Program-made: the position numbers and the translations under genes
The notes under the pieces: model-generated
Databases searched by the model: none
Told to the model about the DNA's origin: nothing
What the model saw: only the letters and a program-made list of their open reading frames with translations
Part shown: positions 23,984-32,223 of the stretch, piece after piece
Numbering within the stretch: the stretch's first letter is position 1
How the letters are laid out: every line of letters begins with the position of its first letter
Source: JAIBBG01 sp043748015
GTDB lineage: Bacteria; Bacteroidota; Bacteroidia; Flavobacteriales_D; Sanyastnellaceae
Direction of reading: 5' to 3'
Length of the DNA stretch: 39,789 nucleotides
NCBI GenBank assembly: GCA_043748015.1
Contig: JAYTOA010000215.1
Location: 1 to 39,789, forward strand

Positions 23984-25042
23984 CTAATTCTTCATTTTCT
24001 CGAGTTTCGGAAGATTTATAATAGTGATATTTGAGCCATGAATCTCGACCAGTCCCTCAGCTTTAAAATCGCTTAAGGTTCGAATGAGTGATTCCGTTGC
24101 TGTGCCTACCATATTCGCAAGATCCTCTCGGGCAACCGCCATGCTAAATGGATCTCTTGATTTCGGGTCGTGATATCTCGCCCTTAATTCAAGTAATGAC
24201 TCGGCCGTTCGCTTTCGCACACTACTGTATGCCAGGGCTATTAATTTTTCCTGCTCACTTTGAATATTGCCAGAAAGTAATTTCACAAATTGCTTCATTA
24301 CTTCAGGATGTGTAAGTAATTTATAAAAATCTTCCGTGGGAAAAATGGTCACATCACAATCTTCCAAAGTCTCAGCACTTACCACATGAAATTCATCCTC
24401 CAGTAATGCCATATATCCGAAAAAATCACCCGGTTGAAGCAGTTTTATGATAAGGTCCTTACCCAGCTCATGGCTTTTGCAAATCTTCACTTTACCGGAA
24501 TTAAGCAAATACAAACCTTGAGGTGAATCACCTTCCACGAATATGACATCCTTCTTTTTAAAGTGCTTCACTTGTTGCCGTTCTGATATCCTGGTGATGT
24601 CATCTATGCCGTGTATTCTGCCCAGCATTTGATTCATGTCACCGGCAGTTGCTTTCATTTCTTTTCGGATGGCCTCTGCCTTCCTCAATCTGCTTTCTAC
24701 AGCATTCAGTAATTCCACATCATCAAACGGTTTCGTAATGTAGTCATCGGCTCCCATTTCCATTCCTTTTCTCAAATCTGTTCGCTCAGCTTTGGCAGTG
24801 AGGAATATGAAAGGAACGGCGGCAGTATGTTCGTTTTTATTCAACAGATGAAGCACGCCATATCCATCCAGCACGGGCATCATAATATCGCAAATGATCA
24901 AGTCCGGAACATTTTTCATGGCCAGTTCAACACCAAGCTTTCCATTTTCAGAACTCACCACTTTGTAGCCGGCCAGTTCGAGAATTTCAGCGGTGTTCTC
25001 TCGAACATCTTTATTGTCTTCAATTAATAGTATGTTTTTCAT
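23984..25042 (-). CDS. Response regulator fused to a CRP/FNR-type transcription factor
   Basis: A 352-residue regulator starting at MKNILLIEDN (25042); a longer reading frame would run into the kinase gene. Residues 1-120 are a CheY-like receiver with phospho-acceptor Asp52, Thr82 and Lys104. Residues ~145-260 are a cyclic-nucleotide-binding-type barrel (FVEGDSPQGLYLLNSGKVKI...PGDFFGYMALL). It lacks the Arg of cAMP-binding proteins (VSA instead of R-S/T-A) and FNR cysteines, so neither cAMP nor a 4Fe-4S cluster is expected. Residues ~270-352 are the winged helix. Its recognition helix TESLIRTLSDFKAEG keeps the Glu and Arg that read TGA half-sites, but has Ile where FNR has Ser212. It follows the kinase gene by 4 bp, so the pair is almost certainly a two-component system. 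Confidence 0.92.
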   Translation of the reverse strand: MKNILLIEDNKDVRENTAEILELAGYKVVSSENGKLGVELAMKNVPDLIICDIMMPVLDGYGVLHLLNKNEHTAAVPFIFLTAKAERTDLRKGMEMGADDYITKPFDDVELLNAVESRLRKAEAIRKEMKATAGDMNQMLGRIHGIDDITRISERQQVKHFKKKDVIFVEGDSPQGLYLLNSGKVKICKSHELGKDLIIKLLQPGDFFGYMALLEDEFHVVSAETLEDCDVTIFPTEDFYKLLTHPEVMKQFVKLLSGNIQSEQEKLIALAYSSVRKRTAESLLELRARYHDPKSRDPFSMAVAREDLANMVGTATESLIRTLSDFKAEGLVEIHGSNITIINLPKLEKMKN

Positions 25043-25046
25043 CAGC

Positions 25047-26267
25047 TTAATAATTTTTTGGTATGGTAACAAAAAAGGTTGTTCCCACATTTAATTGACT
25101 TTCCACGCGAATGCTACCCTTCATGAGCTCGAGATATTTTGCTACAATATTTAACCCAAGTCCAGTTCCCTGAATATTTGAAACATTTCGACCTCTGAAA
25201 AAACGTTCGAAGAGATAATCCATATCATCTTCAGAGATACCGATACCCTCATCTTTAACCGCAATCTCCATGACATCACTCGTATGCACTATCACGACCT
25301 TTATCGAAGAATTTTCGGCGGAAAATTTTATGGCATTTGACAACAAATTAATCATCACATTTCGAATCATTTGCCTGTCAACTTTCATAAGCAGAATGTT
25401 GCGATTATCGAAGGATATGGTTTGGCCAGACTTACATATTGGAGTAATCTCCTTAATAACTTCATCAACGATAACACTTAGATTATGCTCAGAAAGTCTG
25501 GCGACCACCTTTCCCTCTTCCAACTGCCCAATGGACAGAAAATCATTCAGTATTTCTGTCAATCCAATTACTGCATTTTTCACGCGTTCAATGTGTTTAA
25601 CACGCTTCTCCTGATCCTCTGTTTCAACATACTTCCCTATGAGAGATACAGAGGACATAATAGCACTTAGTGGTGTTCTGAATTCATGAGAAGCCATGGA
25701 AATAAACCGCGATTTCATTTCGTGCAACTGCTTCTCATTTTCCAAAGCAATGCGCAAATCATCGCGAGAAATCTGCAGTTCATTCAACGCTTCACGTATC
25801 ACCAGGGTCCTCTCACCCACCTTCTTTTCCAGGGATTCATTTAGCGCCTTCAATTCAGCGTTCACGCGTTTTATTTCTTCCTGTTGCTCATATCGCTCAT
25901 GGATATCAATAATAAAAGCAATCACATAAAGATCTTCACCGGTTTCATAATAACTCAAACTGATTTCAACAGGAAATTCAACGCCATCCTTATTTCTACC
26001 ATGCAGCGTCATGTTCTTTCCCATTGGCCTCTTCACTGGATGGGAAACATAGGATTTCCTGTAATCCACATGCCTGAGAGCATGTTCAGAAGGCACCAGA
26101 ATTTCAACCGGTATACCAACCAACTCGTCCTCTTCATATCCGAAAAGCTGATGTACTTTCGGATTGGACAGAATAATTTTTCCATCAGAGCCGATGATGA
26201 GAATTCCCTCATTGACATGATTAAAGATGGTTTCAAATCTGCTTTCTATTTTAGCTTTTTCTGACAT
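25047..26267 (-). CDS. Soluble PAS-domain sensor histidine kinase
   Basis: A 406-residue cytoplasmic kinase with no membrane segment. A single PAS domain spans ~10-125 (FNHVNEGILIIGSDGKIILSNPKVHQLFGY), then a coiled coil ~125-185. The HisKA helix has the phosphorylated His194 (SMASHEFRTPLSAI), and the ATPase domain has NLLSNAIKF (N box), DEGIGI, ERFFRG and GTGLGLN. The PAS ligand or cofactor cannot be read; sensing an internal redox or gas signal is one option. It lies 24 bp after the TauE-like gene and 4 bp before its cognate regulator. Confidence 0.93.
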   Translation of the reverse strand: MSEKAKIESRFETIFNHVNEGILIIGSDGKIILSNPKVHQLFGYEEDELVGIPVEILVPSEHALRHVDYRKSYVSHPVKRPMGKNMTLHGRNKDGVEFPVEISLSYYETGEDLYVIAFIIDIHERYEQQEEIKRVNAELKALNESLEKKVGERTLVIREALNELQISRDDLRIALENEKQLHEMKSRFISMASHEFRTPLSAIMSSVSLIGKYVETEDQEKRVKHIERVKNAVIGLTEILNDFLSIGQLEEGKVVARLSEHNLSVIVDEVIKEITPICKSGQTISFDNRNILLMKVDRQMIRNVMINLLSNAIKFSAENSSIKVVIVHTSDVMEIAVKDEGIGISEDDMDYLFERFFRGRNVSNIQGTGLGLNIVAKYLELMKGSIRVESQLNVGTTFFVTIPKNY

Positions 26268-26291
26268 TCAATCTTTTGCTTGACAATCAAT

Positions 26292-27023
26292 TTAGATAAA
26301 ATCCTCTATAAGCGAAACTAAGCCGACAATTAGAATAAGTACCAAAACAATGCTTCTGAAATGTACCTGAGGAATTTTGTCCAACAACTTTTTTCCAATC
26401 CAAGTTCCTGCAATAGCGGCAAAAAACAAAAACGGTATGAGGAACAAATCATGACCATGAATAAAGCCGTTGAAAGCATAAACGACCGCTCTGCCGGAAT
26501 CAACGAATAGATCGATCATAGCGGAAGTTGCAATAAACACATGCTTCTCCAGATTGAAAGCCGCCAACGTCATACCCCGAATCGCGCCACCGGTGCCAAC
26601 GAGGCCGGCGATAAATCCTGAAGATGCACCTCCTGTAATCGCATTGAGTGCATTTGGTTTCCATTCGAAATTTTTTCGAATAAGAAAGAAAAGACTAAGG
26701 GCAATCAAAAAACAGGCAAGCACGAATTTCAAAACAGTCAAATCCAGAACTTTTGTGAGCATTGCCCCAACCAATACAAACGAGACCGAGGGAACACCAA
26801 TTAAAAGTAGAATTCGCTTGTCCATCGCATTTCTGAACATGTAAATTTTAGACAGATTACTCAGTAGATGAAAAACAACTGTAATGCCCAGCACTGAATA
26901 AAAATCAAAGAAGTAACCGGCAATTGGAACAAAAAAAACGGAAGATCCAAAACCGCCGATGGTACCGAGTATTTCAGCAACAAGCGTCAAAGCGATAAAT
27001 AAAATCAGTATCTGAATATCCAT
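26292..27023 (-). CDS. TauE/SafE-type membrane permease
   Basis: A 243-residue membrane protein with about eight hydrophobic segments in two halves, each opening with a glycine-rich turn (GTIGGFGSSVFFVP and GGASSGFIAGLVGTGGAIRG), the pattern of the TauE/SafE (sulfite/sulfonate exporter) family. The start at 27023 is preferred: it directly follows AAGGAGT, and an upstream start at 27053 would lie within the Hsp20 terminator. The substrate is unknown; relatives move sulfite, sulfoacetate or other organic anions. It is the first gene of a probable TauE-kinase-regulator transcript (24-bp and 4-bp gaps). Confidence 0.85.
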   Translation of the reverse strand: MDIQILILFIALTLVAEILGTIGGFGSSVFFVPIAGYFFDFYSVLGITVVFHLLSNLSKIYMFRNAMDKRILLLIGVPSVSFVLVGAMLTKVLDLTVLKFVLACFLIALSLFFLIRKNFEWKPNALNAITGGASSGFIAGLVGTGGAIRGMTLAAFNLEKHVFIATSAMIDLFVDSGRAVVYAFNGFIHGHDLFLIPFLFFAAIAGTWIGKKLLDKIPQVHFRSIVLVLILIVGLVSLIEDFI

Positions 27024-27039
27024 ACTCCTTACTAAATAG

Positions 27040-27069
27040 AAAAAGCCGTCCAAATGTATCAGACGGCTT
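27040..27069 (-). terminator. Intrinsic terminator after the hsp20 gene
   Basis: On the minus strand AGCCGTC and GACGGCT pair around a short loop and are followed by TTTTTC. It begins about 18 bp after the Hsp20 stop and ends 17 bp before the TauE start. Read-through would join hsp20 to the signalling genes. Confidence 0.8.
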
Positions 27070-27087
27070 CTCCTTAATCACCACGAT

Positions 27088-27525
27088 CTATGAAATCTTG
27101 ACCATTTTCGGGCCAACTATTTTGGACTCCTCACGTTTGGGAAGAACCAATTTCAAAATGCCATTTTCGTATTTAGCATCAATCTTATCCGTTTTAATTG
27201 ACTCCGGTAATCGGAATGAGCGAATAAACGACGTGGTGTGAAATTCTTTACGAGTATAGCGTTCATTGCTCTCACTCACTTCTTCTTCCTTGTTGGCCTC
27301 AATACTCAGAACATCATCATTGATCTCAACTTTAAAATCCTCTTTAGATAAGCCAGGAGCAGAAAGTTCAACAAAATACTTTGCTGAATTTTCCTTGATG
27401 TTCACAGCCGGCACCCACTTGGTCATTGGACGATTGAAAACATCTTCGTTGAAAAAATCGGTGCTAAAAAAGTCAGAAAACAAACTTGGAACGTTTGTAT
27501 TTTGTTTCGATTTGATAATTGACAT
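27088..27525 (-). CDS. Small heat-shock protein, Hsp20/alpha-crystallin family
   Basis: A 145-residue ATP-independent holdase chaperone. The start MSIIKSKQNTNVPSLF at 27525 gives the usual family length; an earlier in-frame start would lie within the predicted promoter. Residues ~1-40 are the variable N-terminal arm (SDFFSTDFFNEDVF). Residues ~45-140 are the alpha-crystallin domain, with VELSAPGLSKEDFKVEINDDVLSIEA, FIRSFRLPESI and AKYENGILKLVLPKRE. The tail IVGPKMVKIS lacks a clear IxI motif. Its upstream region has the same tandem dyad layout as usp, suggesting joint control. Confidence 0.95.
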   Translation of the reverse strand: MSIIKSKQNTNVPSLFSDFFSTDFFNEDVFNRPMTKWVPAVNIKENSAKYFVELSAPGLSKEDFKVEINDDVLSIEANKEEEVSESNERYTRKEFHTTSFIRSFRLPESIKTDKIDAKYENGILKLVLPKREESKIVGPKMVKIS

Positions 27526-27565
27526 GATCTTATATTTTACAGGATTAACATTAAATTTCACAAGA

Positions 27566-27597
27566 CAAATTTTGCGATAAGAAAAACGCAAATGCAA
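27566..27597 (-). promoter_or_regulatory. Probable promoter of hsp20
   Basis: On the minus strand TTG (27597-27595) is followed after 21 bases by AAAATTTG (27573-27566), which differs from TAnnTTTG only at the first base. The predicted transcription start is near 27559. Confidence 0.4.
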
Positions 27598-27610
27598 TGT
27601 CCTAAATCAG
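27597..27610. promoter_or_regulatory. Proximal CRP/FNR-type site upstream of hsp20
   Basis: ATGTCCTAAATCAG has the core TGT-N6-TCA, one base off the TGA-N6-TCA dyad, centred at 27603.5. It is weaker on its own, but falls exactly 22 bp from the distal site, as at usp. Confidence 0.35.
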
Positions 27611-27618
27611 TCGAAACA

Positions 27619-27632
27619 ATGATTTCTGTCAG
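27619..27632. promoter_or_regulatory. Distal CRP/FNR-type dyad upstream of hsp20
   Basis: ATGATTTCTGTCAG has the core TGA-N6-TCA, centred at 27625.5, 59.5 bp from the near edge of the -7 box; the equivalent distance at usp is 58.5 bp. Confidence 0.45.
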
Positions 27633-27785
27633 TTTGCATTTTAACTTTGAATAAATTAGGATAACAGGAAGCGTCCAACCTCACTAAAGTTAAAAAATTT
27701 GAACCATCAACAATCCGAACTGTACAAAAGGCATGGTCATTGACAAAAAACAGGAAGTACTTTTACCCCAAATAATTGAAACTAC

Positions 27786-29399
27786 ATGAACAAATTGTTT
27801 CTCACAGCGGTTGCATTTACGCTCGTAATAAACGGATTCGGCCAATCAACAGCAAAGAGTATCACCACCAGAATTACTGACGTCACCGTTTTCATGTCAG
27901 GCGCACAGATTACCGAAGCCGGAGGTCTCCAGCTCAAAGAAGGTGAAAATCAAATCAAGATTACCGATCTCACATTGAATCTTGATCCCAATTCTATCAC
28001 TGTAGAAGGCAACAGTGCATACACTATTCTATCTGTGAAGCATCAGATAAATTACTTGCAGGACATCAGCACCAATCCGAAATTGAAAGCCATGCAGGAC
28101 AGCCTTGACAATGCGCATTTCCGACAAAAAGAAATTACAGGTTTGAAAGATGTCGTCAGCCAGGAAAAAGGATTTTTGGAATACAACCGCACGATCAAAG
28201 GCACAGGTGTGCTTGTTCCGGAAGACTTGAAAGACATGGCAGATTTCTATCGAACACGATATACTGAGTTGTCCTATCGCTGGATTGAACTTGGAGAGCA
28301 GGAGCGTCTCAACAATCAGGAAGTAATGCGACTTCAAAATGCGCTCAACAATATGAATGCAAGAAAGGGTAGCAATCCGAGTGAAATACTGATCACACTC
28401 ATTGCTTCCAAAGCAGGCAATGTACCTTTGAAAGTTTCTTACCTGGCGCGATCTGCAGGATGGTATCCCGTATATGATTTACGCGCCGAAGATGTGAATT
28501 CTCCGATTGACTTCGCTTACAGAGCGAAAGTCTTTCAGAGTACGGGAAGAGATTGGGAGGATGTGAAATTGACAATCTCCACCGGCAATCCAACGGTTGG
28601 CGGGCAAATACCGGTTTTATATCCTTGGTACGTGAATATTTATGAGCCGATCAACTATTTAGTCAATATTGAATCAACATCCGGAGCGACAAGAAAAGCG
28701 GCGCCATCCGTTGCATATGGTGGTGCAGATAGTGAACAAGAATATGAGAAACCGCAAACAGCAGCTGATTATACTACAGTTTCGAATAACACTGTGAACA
28801 CAGAATTTAAGATAAGCATTCCTTATAGCATTCCGAGTGATAATCAGCAATACGATGTGACAATGCAGACGCAGTCACTCAAGGCAGATTACGCATACAT
28901 CACTATTCCTAAAGTAGACACTGACGCATTTTTGAGAGCGCAGATTACTGATTGGGCCCAGTATTCACTTCTTCCCGGGGAAAGCAATATCTATTTCAAG
29001 GGAACATTTGTTGGCAAAGGATTCATCGATCCGGCACTCGCTAATGATACCTTGAACTTGTCCCTTGGAAGAGATCGCTCCATCAGTGTGAAGCGCGATC
29101 AAATCAAAGACTATTGCAAAACAAGTTTGCTTGGAGGAAAGCAAAAGACCAGCAAAGCATACGAAATCACCGTGCAGAACAACAAGAAGCAGAGCGTCAT
29201 TTTAATCATTGAGGACCAGATGCCTATTTCGCAAAGCGGAGACATAGAAGTCGAGGCTGAAGAACTCAGTGGAGGAACTTATGATTCCGTGACAGGGAAA
29301 GTAACATGGAAGCAGACATTGACACCCGGAGAAACATTGAAAAAGCAATTGCGCTTCAATGTGAAGTATCCAAAGAAAAAATACGTCAGTGGATTGTAA
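27786..29399 (+). CDS. DUF4139 (mucoidy inhibitor MuiA-like) secreted protein
   Basis: A 537-residue exported protein with a signal peptide (MNKLFLTAVAFTLVINGFGQ). Residues ~28-125 match the DUF4140 N-terminal region (ITDVTVFMSGAQIT... the usual opening of MuiA-like proteins), and ~210-537 match DUF4139 (VSYLARSAGWYPVYDLRAEDVNSPIDFAYRAKVFQSTGRDWEDVKLTISTGNP is the typical core). The C-terminal part ends with a beta sandwich (KVTWKQTLTPGETLKKQLRFNVKYPKKK). Despite the mucoidy label, its function is not established. It leads a four-gene plus-strand set with trHb (30 bp downstream), an FAD oxidoreductase and a hypothetical protein. Confidence 0.88.
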   Translation: MNKLFLTAVAFTLVINGFGQSTAKSITTRITDVTVFMSGAQITEAGGLQLKEGENQIKITDLTLNLDPNSITVEGNSAYTILSVKHQINYLQDISTNPKLKAMQDSLDNAHFRQKEITGLKDVVSQEKGFLEYNRTIKGTGVLVPEDLKDMADFYRTRYTELSYRWIELGEQERLNNQEVMRLQNALNNMNARKGSNPSEILITLIASKAGNVPLKVSYLARSAGWYPVYDLRAEDVNSPIDFAYRAKVFQSTGRDWEDVKLTISTGNPTVGGQIPVLYPWYVNIYEPINYLVNIESTSGATRKAAPSVAYGGADSEQEYEKPQTAADYTTVSNNTVNTEFKISIPYSIPSDNQQYDVTMQTQSLKADYAYITIPKVDTDAFLRAQITDWAQYSLLPGESNIYFKGTFVGKGFIDPALANDTLNLSLGRDRSISVKRDQIKDYCKTSLLGGKQKTSKAYEITVQNNKKQSVILIIEDQMPISQSGDIEVEAEELSGGTYDSVTGKVTWKQTLTPGETLKKQLRFNVKYPKKKYVSGL

Positions 29400-29429
29400 G
29401 GCGCAGTCAACAGTACAATCAAATTTCGA

Positions 29430-29798
29430 ATGACAGAACAAAAACACGACATCATCACTCAAGAAGACATCCGCCAATTGGTGGATGTTTTTTATAGAAA
29501 AGTGCTATTGGATGATGTGCTCAAAGGCTTCTTCAGCGACCTGGATTTTGTGCATCACAAACCCAAGATGATTCACTTCTGGTCGTTCGTTTTACTGGAT
29601 GAGCCGGGATATACAACGAATGTATTTGACAAACACGCACACATGAAACTTGGGGATGAACACTTTGACAGATGGATATCCATTTTCGAAGCAACGGTAA
29701 ATGATTTATTCGAAGGAGAAAAAGCATCAACAGCAATTTTCCGCGCGAAGACGATTGCATGGTCATTCAAGGAGAAGTTTAAAAAGATGAATGAATAG
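29430..29798 (+). CDS. Group III truncated hemoglobin
   Basis: A 122-residue globin of the truncated 2-on-2 fold. Family marks are LVDVFYRKVLLDD with the helix-B Tyr22, HFWSFVLLDEPGY, and the proximal heme ligand His78 in EHFDRWISIFEATVNDLFEG. Group III proteins bind O2 and NO with high affinity and have been linked to NO handling in other bacteria; the physiological role here is inferred only. It lies 30 bp after the DUF4139 gene and 18 bp before an FAD oxidoreductase, so all three are probably in one transcript. Confidence 0.9.
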   Translation: MTEQKHDIITQEDIRQLVDVFYRKVLLDDVLKGFFSDLDFVHHKPKMIHFWSFVLLDEPGYTTNVFDKHAHMKLGDEHFDRWISIFEATVNDLFEGEKASTAIFRAKTIAWSFKEKFKKMNE

Positions 29799-29816
29799 AA
29801 AATGTAATATTCATTC

Positions 29817-31238
29817 TTGAAGTTGGTTCCTGTTCGAGTAAATTCGGATTTCATTCAAATCACACATCTGAACAGAAGAAAATTCATAGAGCAAACTGCA
29901 TTCAGTGCCGCATATCTCGCACTTTTTCCGTCGTTGTTTTCATCGTGTAAAAAAGAAACGCTTTACAGTGATTCAACATTCAAGGGAGATGTAATAATTA
30001 TTGGTGCAGGCGCTTCAGGAATGTATGCGGCGTATTTACTGGCACAACAAGGCATCAACGTCAGAGTGCTCGAAGCATCAGACAGCTATGGCGGGCGTGT
30101 AAAATCTCTAACTGACTTTGCAGATTTCCACATTGAACTTGGAGCAGAAGTAATTCATGGTGAGCGATCATTATGGTATGACATGGTGTTGGCATCGGGG
30201 GCGAAATTCATCACAGCGGATTCCAACGATTACTTCTATTTCAATGGTTCGTTAAAGACAGAAGAAGAAGCTGTTTCCAATACATTTTTCAATGCAATGC
30301 GAACGATGGTTGACATTGCGCCGTCTTATTCCGGCAGCGACATTTCTGCAGCGAGCTATGGTCAACTTTCAGGATTGAATAACAACGTAAGTCATTTGTT
30401 CAATGCGCTGCTCGCTAACGAGAACGGCACTTCTGCCGAGCGACTTGGAATGCATGGCCTGCGAGATGCAGATGAAAAATGGACTGCAGGAAATAAAAAT
30501 TTCATGCTCAAAGACAAATCGCTTTTGCAAGTGATGGAGCAGAGGTTTTCATCAATCATCGACAAGATAAGTCTCAACACCGAAGTGATTTCAATAGATT
30601 ATTCTACGAATAAAATTCTGATCACCGATGCGAATGATAACACCTATGAGACAGACAAAGTGATTCTCACAGTTCCGATTTCGATATTAAAAGATGGCGA
30701 CATATCATTCAATCCTGCGCTTCCTGCAGACAAAACAAATGCGTTTCAAAAAATCGGATTTGATGTCGGAATGAAAATTATTCTAAAATTCGATGAGCGC
30801 ATCTGGCAAGAAAATACGGGCTCCATTTACGGACAAGGATTGGTGCCCGAATTCTGGGCAACAGCAGCTGGCGGGCGAAGCTCGACAGATAGTTTGCTAA
30901 CCGCCTTTGTGACAGGAGAAAAAGCCGAGCAACTTTCTTTATTGGGTGATTCGATCTTACCAACCGTCTTGTCAGAGCTTGATGTAATTCTTGGTGATGC
31001 CACATCACATTTTGTATCAGGCCATGTGCAAGATTGGGGCAATGAGCCTTTCATCAGAGGAGCCTATTCCTATCCAAAAATCGGAACAGGAACTGCGCGC
31101 GACATCGCATCTCTAAATCTTGCGGGCAAAGTTTTTTTCGCAGGAGAAGCGATGCATACCGCAGGACATTTTGCAACAGTGCATGGGGCAATGGAAACTG
31201 CGTTGCGTGCGGTGCATGAAATTCTGATGGCGTCGTGA
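29817..31238 (+). CDS. FAD-dependent amine oxidase-like lipoprotein with Tat-type signal
   Basis: A 473-residue flavoprotein. The N terminus has a twin-arginine motif (NRRKF, 19-23), a hydrophobic stretch and a lipobox Cys44 (FSSC), so it should be exported folded with its FAD and lipid-anchored. The FAD fold follows: VIIIGAGASGMYAAYLL (59-75), the ribose-binding Glu86, YGGRVKSL, and the C-terminal GKVFFAGEAMHTAGHFATVHGAMETA, typical of the monoamine/polyamine oxidase group. The substrate is unknown. No ATG lies near the Tat motif; TTG at 29817 is the best available start. Its TGA stop overlaps the GTG of the next gene by 3 bases. Confidence 0.88.
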   Translation: MKLVPVRVNSDFIQITHLNRRKFIEQTAFSAAYLALFPSLFSSCKKETLYSDSTFKGDVIIIGAGASGMYAAYLLAQQGINVRVLEASDSYGGRVKSLTDFADFHIELGAEVIHGERSLWYDMVLASGAKFITADSNDYFYFNGSLKTEEEAVSNTFFNAMRTMVDIAPSYSGSDISAASYGQLSGLNNNVSHLFNALLANENGTSAERLGMHGLRDADEKWTAGNKNFMLKDKSLLQVMEQRFSSIIDKISLNTEVISIDYSTNKILITDANDNTYETDKVILTVPISILKDGDISFNPALPADKTNAFQKIGFDVGMKIILKFDERIWQENTGSIYGQGLVPEFWATAAGGRSSTDSLLTAFVTGEKAEQLSLLGDSILPTVLSELDVILGDATSHFVSGHVQDWGNEPFIRGAYSYPKIGTGTARDIASLNLAGKVFFAGEAMHTAGHFATVHGAMETALRAVHEILMAS

Positions 31239-32017
31239 AGAACTTATGGACACATAAAAAAGGAGCTCGATCAACAACAATGATTGTCTTCACAATCATC
31301 GCGCACATCGCATGTGCGCAGCCTTCTATCACCATTCAATATGCATACCTGCATTCTCCAACCTTTGACAAAATTCTTCAGACCTATAACACTTCCAGAC
31401 CATGGCTCGAAGACAAACTCCATCCACTGACGAATGGTTATGGAGGAAAATTTGGTTGGAATTTCCGCATCCAAAAAACGCATGAGATACATTTACTTCC
31501 TGAAATTGGTTATGCAAGATTTGGAGCATCTGCAGATAACAACGGAAAATTCTTCAAGGTTGGATTTCACGATTTCACTGCGCAAGTTGCCTTGCGTATG
31601 CATCCACGTTCCATTTACAAACCTGCACAAGGAGCAGGTGTATTGGGTACAAGATTTTATATTTCGCTTGCTACCGGGATCACATCATTTTTACCTTATT
31701 CAAAAACGAATGGTGAACGTTTGAAATGGGATGACGAAACAACTTACCGGGAATTTTCATTCACGTATCAGTTTACCATCGCTGCAGGCATTCAATATTT
31801 CTCCATTGGCAGATTTATTATTACGCCTGAGATAGGCCTGACATGGCATCCGACAACCGAGCTCACCGACTTCGCTCAAGTGGTGAATGGTCACAATATT
31901 GTAGGACTGAATAACAATGCGAACAACGTCTTTTTACTCAATGGTGGGCTGAGGATCACCTTTGTAAAATCCGGTAAAAACTGGTGGGATAGACCTAGAG
32001 AAGGAGACAAAACCTGA
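31235..32017 (+). CDS. Exported hypothetical protein, beta-rich, outer-membrane-like
   Basis: A 260-residue protein starting at GTG, which overlaps the stop of the oxidase gene (GTGA). It has a signal peptide ending AHIACA|Q. The rest alternates aromatic and polar residues in short strands (GGKFGWNFRIQKTHEIHLLPEIGYARFG, FTYQFTIAAGIQYFSIGRFIITPEIGLTWHP, LLNGGLRITFVK), like a small outer-membrane beta-barrel. The C terminus is hydrophilic rather than a terminal Phe. I recognise no named family. Overlap with the oxidase gene implies translational coupling and a shared role. The 206 bp after it show no gene or clear terminator. Confidence 0.75.
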   Translation: MKNLWTHKKGARSTTMIVFTIIAHIACAQPSITIQYAYLHSPTFDKILQTYNTSRPWLEDKLHPLTNGYGGKFGWNFRIQKTHEIHLLPEIGYARFGASADNNGKFFKVGFHDFTAQVALRMHPRSIYKPAQGAGVLGTRFYISLATGITSFLPYSKTNGERLKWDDETTYREFSFTYQFTIAAGIQYFSIGRFIITPEIGLTWHPTTELTDFAQVVNGHNIVGLNNNANNVFLLNGGLRITFVKSGKNWWDRPREGDKT

Positions 32018-32223
32018 TCAACAAGGGTGAAAATATAGTTCTGTCCGACTCTTCGTTATCTTCTGCATTGCACACTGGTCGTGGCATTTCGATTATTTCA
32101 AAAGAAATCAACATCACTTCCCTTACCTGTGGTCAGTTCTTAAATTCGCAAGCCCACAAATTCTTCTGAAATCGAATTGAATGAAACATTCAAACCGATT
32201 ACAGAAAACAATTCAGACCAATC

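Noticed and set aside
25043..25090. An upstream start for the receiver-CRP regulator
   Set aside because: It would add 16 residues encoded within the 3' end of the kinase gene, and the receiver domain starts canonically at MKNILLIEDN.
27024..27053. An upstream start for the TauE-like permease
   Set aside because: The extra ten codons run through the T-rich part of the hsp20 terminator, while the start at 27023 is directly preceded by AAGGAGT.
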